NCBI GenBank assembly: GCA_902588625.1
Contig: CACIPU010000006.1
Span: 1-54,832 of the forward strand
Direction: 5' to 3'
Length of the DNA stretch: 54,832 nt
From: an uncultured Pelagibacteraceae bacterium
GTDB taxonomy: Bacteria; Pseudomonadota; Alphaproteobacteria; Pelagibacterales; Pelagibacteraceae
Made by a program: the position numbers and the translations under genes. Shown piece after piece: positions 49,364-54,832 of the stretch. How positions within the stretch are numbered: the first letter of the stretch is position 1; every line of letters starts with the position of its first letter. The notes under the pieces were generated by a model. That model saw only the letters and a program-made list of their open reading frames with translations. It made no database searches and was not told the origin of the DNA.

Positions 49364-50563
49364 ATGTCTAATTTTGATTGGGGTTATCCTAATACAGTTT
49401 GGTTTGGAAATGGAAGAATTAAAGACTTACCGAAAGCTTGTCGAATATTAAGTATAAAAAACCCTTTATTTGTAACCGATAAAGATTTGGTAAAAACAAA
49501 AATGGTGGAAGAAACTCTTGAAATAAATAAAAGAGATAAATTAACAACTGCTATTTTTTCAGATCTAAAAGGAAATCCATTAGGTAGCCAAGTAAAAAAA
49601 GGAGTTGAAGTATTTAAAAATGGTAAACATGATGGAGTAATAGCTTTTGGAGGAGGCAGTAGTTTAGATGTTGGTAAATCAATAATATTACAAGCTGCAC
49701 TTAATAGGCCACTTTGGGATTTTACTGACGGGGGATCATTTTGGAATGAAAATGATTACCCTTCATCAATGGCTAAAAATAAAATAAGTAATCCTGATAA
49801 CTTAGATCCTTTTATAGCAATTCCTACTACAGCTGGCACCGGTTCAGAAACATCAAGAGCTGCAGCAATAATTAATGACGAGACAAAAGTTAAAAAAATT
49901 GTTTTTCATCCCAGAATGTTACCTACGTTAACTATTCTTGATCCTAAACTTACTGTAGGCATGCCAGCGTTTTTAACTGCAGCGACCGGAATGGATGCGT
50001 TTGCTCATAACTTAGAAGCATACTGTGCACCAGGTTATCACCCAATGGCAGACGGTATAGCATTAGAAGGAATGTCATTAATTAAAAAATGGTTAGCTGT
50101 AGCTGTTAACGAGGGAGAAAATTTAGAAGCAAGAGGACATATGATAACATCTTCAAGTATGGGAGCTACAGCTTTTCAAAAAGGTTTAGGAGCAATACAT
50201 TCATTAAGTCATCCTGTTAATTCTCTGTTTAATGTTCACCATGGTCTTTCCAATGGGATTTTTATGCCTTACGTTCTTACTTTTAATAGATCAACCATAG
50301 AAAATAAGATAGCAAAACTTAGTGAGTATCTAGGTTTAAAAGAAGCAACATTTAATTCATTTGTTGATTGGGTGGTAGAGTTAAAAGAACAAATTAAAAT
50401 TCCACATACAATTTCAGAATCTGCAAAAATAAATGATCAAGACATAGAAAAAATGTCTCCAATGGCTTTAGATGATCCGTGTACACCAGGTAACCCAAAA
50501 AAGCTTGTTATAGATGATATGGTATCAATGTATCAGCACAGTGTTCAAGGAAAGTTATTTTAA
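49364..50563 (+). CDS. Iron-containing alcohol dehydrogenase
   Basis: This is a group III metal-dependent alcohol dehydrogenase of 399 residues. The cofactor motif is FGGGSSLDVGKSI, with PTTAGTGSE for phosphate binding. Metal ligands are expected in DAFAHNLEAYCAP, GAIHSLSHPV and NVHHGLSNG. It starts at the base after the transporter permease stop, so it is co-expressed with TMAO uptake. Plausible substrates are formaldehyde, methanol or another small alcohol/aldehyde produced by demethylation. The specific substrate is not readable. Confidence 0.9.
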   Translation: MSNFDWGYPNTVWFGNGRIKDLPKACRILSIKNPLFVTDKDLVKTKMVEETLEINKRDKLTTAIFSDLKGNPLGSQVKKGVEVFKNGKHDGVIAFGGGSSLDVGKSIILQAALNRPLWDFTDGGSFWNENDYPSSMAKNKISNPDNLDPFIAIPTTAGTGSETSRAAAIINDETKVKKIVFHPRMLPTLTILDPKLTVGMPAFLTAATGMDAFAHNLEAYCAPGYHPMADGIALEGMSLIKKWLAVAVNEGENLEARGHMITSSSMGATAFQKGLGAIHSLSHPVNSLFNVHHGLSNGIFMPYVLTFNRSTIENKIAKLSEYLGLKEATFNSFVDWVVELKEQIKIPHTISESAKINDQDIEKMSPMALDDPCTPGNPKKLVIDDMVSMYQHSVQGKLF

Positions 50564-51258
50564 ATTATTTTTTTAAAATTTTCGTAAATTGTTTTGGCAC
50601 TTTTGTTAAATACATTTAAATTTTGCTCTACATCTCTTTTAAATTTTTCTAGAGCATTTTCTCCTAAAGTTTTTTCTAAAGCCGACTTATATTCCGGTAC
50701 GCAAGCCCACTCAGGAACAGTTTTATTAGTTTGTTCAACGTGAAACTGTAACCCAAAAGCTTTATCAAAAGAAAAAGCTTGAACTCTGCATTCAGGAGAA
50801 CTTGCTAACAATTTTGTATTAGAAGGCAAATCGTGAGCTTCATAAGAATGCCATTGTAAAACTTTTAAATCTTTACTTAATCCCTTAAATAAAGAATTAT
50901 CATCTGTTACAGAAACTTTTAATACACCAATTTCTGGTGTTTTCATTTTTCTTACCTTACCACCAATCGCTTCACTAAGAAGTTGAGCGCCCAAACATAA
51001 ACCTAGGTACGGTTTTTTATTTATAGAAACAAATTTATGAATCGCTTCTTTTTCTGGCTTTAACCATGAAAAAGCTTCTTCCTGCCAGGTATCCATCGGA
51101 CCTCCCATTACAATCATTGCATCATAGGGATCTAAATTGGGTATTTTTTCATTTTCATCTAATTCTACAGTATCTATTTTAATATTGTCTTCTTTCATAA
51201 ATTTGAGGAATATACCTGGATGTTCAATATTAATATGTTGTAGAACTAAAAATTTCAT
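50560..51258 (-). CDS. Class I glutamine amidotransferase-like protein (232 aa)
   Basis: This is a stand-alone GATase1-fold protein. The nucleophilic Cys is in LGLCLGAQLLSEA and the His-Glu pair in LQFHVEQTN, with MVMGGPMDTW forming the oxyanion strand. Stand-alone members hydrolyse gamma-glutamyl amides or partner a synthetase. The start codon abuts that of the divergent gene at 51259, another GATase1. With gamma-glutamylmethylamide-type enzymes in the window, hydrolysis of such an amide is a reasonable guess. It ends overlapping the iron alcohol dehydrogenase by four bases, tail to tail. Confidence 0.87.
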   Translation of the reverse strand: MKFLVLQHINIEHPGIFLKFMKEDNIKIDTVELDENEKIPNLDPYDAMIVMGGPMDTWQEEAFSWLKPEKEAIHKFVSINKKPYLGLCLGAQLLSEAIGGKVRKMKTPEIGVLKVSVTDDNSLFKGLSKDLKVLQWHSYEAHDLPSNTKLLASSPECRVQAFSFDKAFGLQFHVEQTNKTVPEWACVPEYKSALEKTLGENALEKFKRDVEQNLNVFNKSAKTIYENFKKII

Positions 51259-52050
51259 ATGAATAAAATAAAACTATTAATTGTTGAAGGCAATACCAAA
51301 GAAGAAAATATAAACTTCAATAATGCTGGCTGTGTTACTCAATCGCAAAATTTTAAATTACATATAGATAATCTACTACCAGATTGCGAGATAGATATAA
51401 TTGAACCAGGAAACCATGAATCTGTTTCGAAGATTTTATCATCAATAAAAAAATACGATGGTGTAATATTAACCGGAAGTACTTTACGTGTTGAAAATGA
51501 GAGCAAAGAAGTGAAAAAACATATCGAATTTGCTAAAAAACTTTTTGAATGTGAAAAAAAAATTTTTGCTGCATGCTGGGGTTTACAAATAACTGTTACA
51601 GCGGCTGGAGGAAAATGTAGATTAGCCCCAAGAGGAGCTCACGTTGGAATTGCTCACGATATTCAACTTACTGAAAATGGAAAAAAACATAAACTTTTTA
51701 GTTCTAAACCACATAAATTTACTACACCCGCATTTAACTATGATGAAGTGGAAATTCCCCCAAACAATTCTGTGTTATTAGCTAGTAATAAAATTAATAA
51801 ATTTGAAGCATTATACTTTACTGTTGGAAAGTCAGAAATATGGGGTTTACAGTATCATCCAGAAATTCCTTATGATTATATGATTAAACTAATCAAATAT
51901 AGATCTGAAGCCATGATTGAAAAAAAAATTTTTAAAAACCAAAGTGAAATTGAACTGCATATTAATACTATAGAAAAAGCCAAAACTGAACTAAGTGATG
52001 AACAAAGGACTATAGAATTAAAAAATTGGCTTAATTATTTAAAAAACTAA
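51259..52050 (+). CDS. Class I glutamine amidotransferase-like protein (263 aa)
   Basis: This is a second stand-alone GATase1 protein, divergent from the first. The Cys nucleophile is in [16 protein letters not shown] and the His-Glu in [12 protein letters not shown], with [13 protein letters not shown] as oxyanion strand. It has an extra C-terminal helix region (residues 215-263). It is only distantly similar to its neighbour, so this is not a recent duplication. The shared CATATG leaves no spacer, so each gene must use regulatory DNA inside the other. Its stop overlaps fhs by four bases in convergent orientation. Substrate unknown. Confidence 0.85.
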   Translation: MNKIKLLIVEGNTKEENINFNNAGCVTQSQNFKLHIDNLLPDCEIDIIEPGNHESVSKILSSIKKYDGVILTGSTLRVENESKEVKKHIEFAKKLFECEKKIFAACWGLQITVTAAGGKCRLAPRGAHVGIAHDIQLTENGKKHKLFSSKPHKFTTPAFNYDEVEIPPNNSVLLASNKINKFEALYFTVGKSEIWGLQYHPEIPYDYMIKLIKYRSEAMIEKKIFKNQSEIELHINTIEKAKTELSDEQRTIELKNWLNYLKN

Positions 52051-53738
52051 AACAAACCTTCAATTTCATCTTTATCATTTAGTTTTATATTATCTGCAGC
52101 AGGAATTTTAGGAAGTCCAGGCATAGTCATTATTGATCCACATATAATTACTACAAATTCGGCGCCACTAGAAAGTCTTACTTCTCTGATAGGTAAAGTG
52201 TGTCCAGATGGTGCGCCTTTTAAATTAGGATCAGTTGAAAAACTATATTGTGTTTTTGCAATGCAAATAGGAAATTTACTAAATCCATCTTCTTCAATTT
52301 TTTTAATTTGTTTTTTTATTTCATCATCCGCTTCTATTCCACTTGCTCCATACATTTCTTTTGCTATAGCTTGGACCTTGTCTAAAATAGGCATTTCTCC
52401 TGAGTATAAAAACTTAAATCCATTTTTTTTTTCGTTGTTGCATATTTCGACAACATTATTTGCAAGATCTCTTGTTCCTTCTCCTCCTTTTTCCCAATGC
52501 TTGCAAAGACTTACTTTTACACTAAGTTTACTACAATGATCTTCTATAACTTTAATTTCTTTATCTGTATCAGTAATAAAATGATTTATTGCAACAATAA
52601 CATCTAAACCAAACTTTTTTATATTTTGAACGTGTCTTTCGAGATTAGGTAAACCTTTTTTTAATAACTCAACATTTTCTTTTTTTAAATCTTCTTTTTT
52701 TACTCCACCATGCATTTTTAATGCTCTAATTGTTGCTACTAGAACAACACAGTTTGGTTTAATATTAGCTTTGCGACATTTAATATTTAAAAATTTTTCC
52801 GCACCAAGATCTGCACCAAAACCAGCTTCAGTCACAACATAATCAGATAATTTTAGCGCAGTTTTTGTAGCAATAATTGAATTACAACCATGTGCAATAT
52901 TTGCAAAAGGCCCACCATGAATTATAGCAGGATTATTTTCTAATGTTTGTGTAACGTTTGGTCTGATTGCATCTTTTAACAGTACTGTCATAGGACCCTG
53001 AGCATTAAGATCTTTAGCGTAAATTGGTTTTTTATCTTTCGTATAGGCAATTGTTATATTTCCTATTTTTTCTTCAAGTTCTTTTAAATTATTTGATAAA
53101 CAAAAAATAGCCATTACTTCTGAAGCAACGGTTATATCAAAACCATCATCTCTCGGAATATTATTTTTAAGTTTACCAAGATTAATTTTTATGGTCCTTA
53201 GTGCGCGATCATTTAAATCTACTACACGTTTCCATACAATATTTTCAACATCAATTTTTAATTTATTTCCCCAATAAATATGATTATCAATTAGAGCTGA
53301 TAATAAATTATGTGCCGAGGTTATAGCATGAAAATCACCTGTAAAATGTAAGTTGATTTGTTCCATAGGAACTACCTGTGCATAGCCTCCACCAGCAGCT
53401 CCTCCTTTCATTCCAAACGATGGACCCAAACTTGGTTCTCTTAAACAAACTATGGATTTTTTTCCTATTTTATTTAATCCATCACTAAGACCTACAGATG
53501 TTGTAGTTTTACCTTCACCAGCTGGCGTAGGAGTTATTGCAGTAACTAAAATTAAGTTACTTTTTTTTTCTCTTATTTTTTCTATATATTTTAAATTTAG
53601 TTTTGCTATATGACGCCCCATGGGGCTAAAAGCTGCAGGTTCATCAGGAATATTAACCTTAGCAAGCACGTCTCTAATTGGCTTCATTTTTGCCGCTCTA
53701 GCTATTTCAATATCTGATTTTATCGTACTCATCGGCAT
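52047..53738 (-). CDS. fhs: Formate-tetrahydrofolate ligase
   Basis: This 563-residue ligase makes 10-formyl-THF from formate, THF and ATP, or runs in reverse to release formate and ATP. The phosphate-binding loop is [40 protein letters not shown] and [16 protein letters not shown] are family signatures. The length is normal. It is divergent from soxB, and its folate product links the methyl groups freed by Tdm, the dimethylglycine dehydrogenase and sarcosine oxidase to biosynthesis or formate release. Confidence 0.96.
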   Translation of the reverse strand: MPMSTIKSDIEIARAAKMKPIRDVLAKVNIPDEPAAFSPMGRHIAKLNLKYIEKIREKKSNLILVTAITPTPAGEGKTTTSVGLSDGLNKIGKKSIVCLREPSLGPSFGMKGGAAGGGYAQVVPMEQINLHFTGDFHAITSAHNLLSALIDNHIYWGNKLKIDVENIVWKRVVDLNDRALRTIKINLGKLKNNIPRDDGFDITVASEVMAIFCLSNNLKELEEKIGNITIAYTKDKKPIYAKDLNAQGPMTVLLKDAIRPNVTQTLENNPAIIHGGPFANIAHGCNSIIATKTALKLSDYVVTEAGFGADLGAEKFLNIKCRKANIKPNCVVLVATIRALKMHGGVKKEDLKKENVELLKKGLPNLERHVQNIKKFGLDVIVAINHFITDTDKEIKVIEDHCSKLSVKVSLCKHWEKGGEGTRDLANNVVEICNNEKKNGFKFLYSGEMPILDKVQAIAKEMYGASGIEADDEIKKQIKKIEEDGFSKFPICIAKTQYSFSTDPNLKGAPSGHTLPIREVRLSSGAEFVVIICGSIMTMPGLPKIPAADNIKLNDKDEIEGLF

Positions 53739-53823
53739 TCCTATATCTAAAAAAGTATATTATGTATACATGTTATTTTTAAGTTCTTTTACAATTTAGC
53801 GAGGTTATACTAAGATTATTAGA

Positions 53824-54832
53824 ATGCAAAAATATTCAATATTTAGTCTAATTAAAAATGCATTTAGCAACCACCAAAACTGGGAAGTTGCATGGAAAGA
53901 TCCTGCGCCAAAAAAAGAATATGACGTAATTATTATTGGAGGTGGAGGACATGGTCTCGCTACAGCTTATTATTTAGCAAAAGAACATAAAATTACTAAT
54001 GTTGCCATATTAGAAAAAGGATGGATCGGTGGAGGAAACGTAGGAAGAAACACAACAATACTTAGATCAAATTATATGTGGGATGAAAACGGTCTTTTCT
54101 ATGAGCATGGTATGAAATTGTGGGAAAGTTTATCTCAAGAATTAAATTATAACGTGATGTATTCACCAAGAGGAATAATTAATCTTGCTCATTCAGATGC
54201 CCAATTAAATACATATGCTCGTCGAGGAAACTCTATGAGACTGAATGGCATAGATGCAGTGATGCTTGGAAGAGAGGAGTTAAAAAAAATGATTCCATTC
54301 GCAGATTTTTCTAAATCTTCACGCTTTCCTATTTTTGGTGGTTTAATGCAGCCGCGAGGTGGAACAGCGAGACATGATGCTGTTGCGTGGGGATATGCCA
54401 GAAAAGCAGATTCTATGGGAGTTGATATTATTCAACACTGTGAGGTAACAGGATTTGATATTAATAATGGTAAAATTCAAGGAGTTCAAACTACAAAAGG
54501 AAATATTAAATCAAAAAAAATAGGTTTATGTGTAGCAGGTAGCACATCATTATTAGCCGAAAAATTAAATATGAAATTGCCAATTGAGTCTCATGTTCTT
54601 CAGGCTTGTGTTTCTGAACCAGTAAAACCTTTCCTTGACCATGTAGTAACTTTTGGAGCTGGACATTTTTATTGCAGCCAATCTGACAAAGGAGAAATGG
54701 TAATGGGTGGAGATCTTGATGGATATAATAGTTATGCCCAGCGAGGAAATTTACCAACATTACAACATGTATTATCAGAGGGCGTTGCCATGTTTCCAAA
54801 TTTAAGTAGATTAAAAATGTTGAGAACGTGGG
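53824..54832 (+). CDS. soxB: Heterotetrameric sarcosine oxidase beta subunit, partial (3' end outside window)
   Basis: This open frame of 336 codons starts at ATG 53824 and is still open at the window edge. The FAD motif is YDVIIIGGGGHGLATAYYL. GRNTTILRSNYMWDENGLFYEHG is a hallmark of SoxB, and PRGGTARHDAVAWGYARKAD carries the His that binds FMN covalently. It would oxidise sarcosine to glycine and formaldehyde or methylene-THF with the SoxA, SoxG and SoxD subunits expected beyond the edge. Next to fhs, this is the usual soxBDAG-folate context. N-methylglutamate dehydrogenase subunits are related and a weaker alternative. Confidence 0.93.
   Translation, partial: MQKYSIFSLIKNAFSNHQNWEVAWKDPAPKKEYDVIIIGGGGHGLATAYYLAKEHKITNVAILEKGWIGGGNVGRNTTILRSNYMWDENGLFYEHGMKLWESLSQELNYNVMYSPRGIINLAHSDAQLNTYARRGNSMRLNGIDAVMLGREELKKMIPFADFSKSSRFPIFGGLMQPRGGTARHDAVAWGYARKADSMGVDIIQHCEVTGFDINNGKIQGVQTTKGNIKSKKIGLCVAGSTSLLAEKLNMKLPIESHVLQACVSEPVKPFLDHVVTFGAGHFYCSQSDKGEMVMGGDLDGYNSYAQRGNLPTLQHVLSEGVAMFPNLSRLKMLRTW

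Noticed and set aside
54506-54799. Minus-strand frame near the right edge
   Set aside because: It overlaps the open sarcosine oxidase beta subunit frame, which carries clear FAD and FMN-site motifs.

Overview
The window is strongly AT-rich, gene-dense DNA with very short intergenic gaps. No stretch over 300 bases lacks a gene. Base composition, Lys/Ile/Asn-rich proteins, streamlined spacing and a tandem SAM-II plus SAM-V riboswitch in front of a betaine-homocysteine methyltransferase gene all point to a marine alphaproteobacterium of the SAR11 (Pelagibacterales) type. I saw no rRNA, tRNA, CRISPR array, insertion sequence, phage gene or clear pseudogene. The window cuts a gene at each end: moaA on the left and a sarcosine oxidase beta subunit on the right.

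Layout. 1-1.3 kb: end of a molybdopterin operon (moaA-moaD-moaE). 1.3-5.2 kb: transporters (two DMT/EamA, one MFS), a pseudoazurin and a small unknown. 5.2-6.9 kb: riboswitch-controlled bhmT and a rhodanese. 6.9-8.5 kb: a TmpA/gamma-butyrobetaine-hydroxylase-like dioxygenase overlapping an HD-domain protein. 8.6-13.3 kb: a plus-strand run of EamA permease, 3-hydroxyisobutyrate-dehydrogenase-like enzyme, aldehyde dehydrogenase, inositol-phosphatase-like enzyme and glycerophosphodiesterase. 13.3-21 kb: gamma-butyrobetaine hydroxylase-like enzyme, a betaine-class ABC transporter, an SDR dehydrogenase, a beta-keto acid cleavage enzyme, a surface-polysaccharide-type orphan and a hotdog thioesterase. 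21-28.7 kb: a minus-strand block of EamA, DUF1289, choline dehydrogenase, PhnZ-like oxygenase, TauD-like dioxygenase, dimethylglycine dehydrogenase-like flavoprotein and a second BHMT. 28.9-32 kb: methyltransferase, two related small membrane proteins beside a palindrome-rich spacer, an SMR exporter, YjbQ and a fumarylacetoacetate-hydrolase-family enzyme. 32-44.1 kb (minus): two glutamine-synthetase-like enzymes, an atypical Amt transporter, three glutamate-synthase-domain proteins (GlxBCD/MgsABC type), a flavoprotein and a DUF1989-GcvT protein matching TMAO demethylase. 44.2-50.6 kb (plus): a TMAO-type ABC transporter operon with two unknown genes inside it, then an iron alcohol dehydrogenase. 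50.6-54.8 kb: two abutting divergent class I amidotransferases, formate-THF ligase and soxB.

How it fits together. Most of the window serves uptake and demethylation of methylated amines. Glycine betaine can arise from choline (BetA plus the aldehyde dehydrogenase), possibly from glycerophosphocholine (GDPD), from gamma-butyrobetaine/carnitine (hydroxylase, dehydrogenase, BKACE, thioesterase), and possibly from trimethylammonium phosphonates (the oxygenase pairs). It would then be demethylated by BHMT, the dimethylglycine dehydrogenase-like protein and sarcosine oxidase to glycine. TMAO would be imported, demethylated by Tdm, and methylamine nitrogen recovered through the gamma-glutamylmethylamide/N-methylglutamate-type genes. 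One-carbon units would enter the folate pool handled by Fhs. The individual families are mostly well recognised. The pathway links through carnitine and phosphonates are inference from gene content and order.
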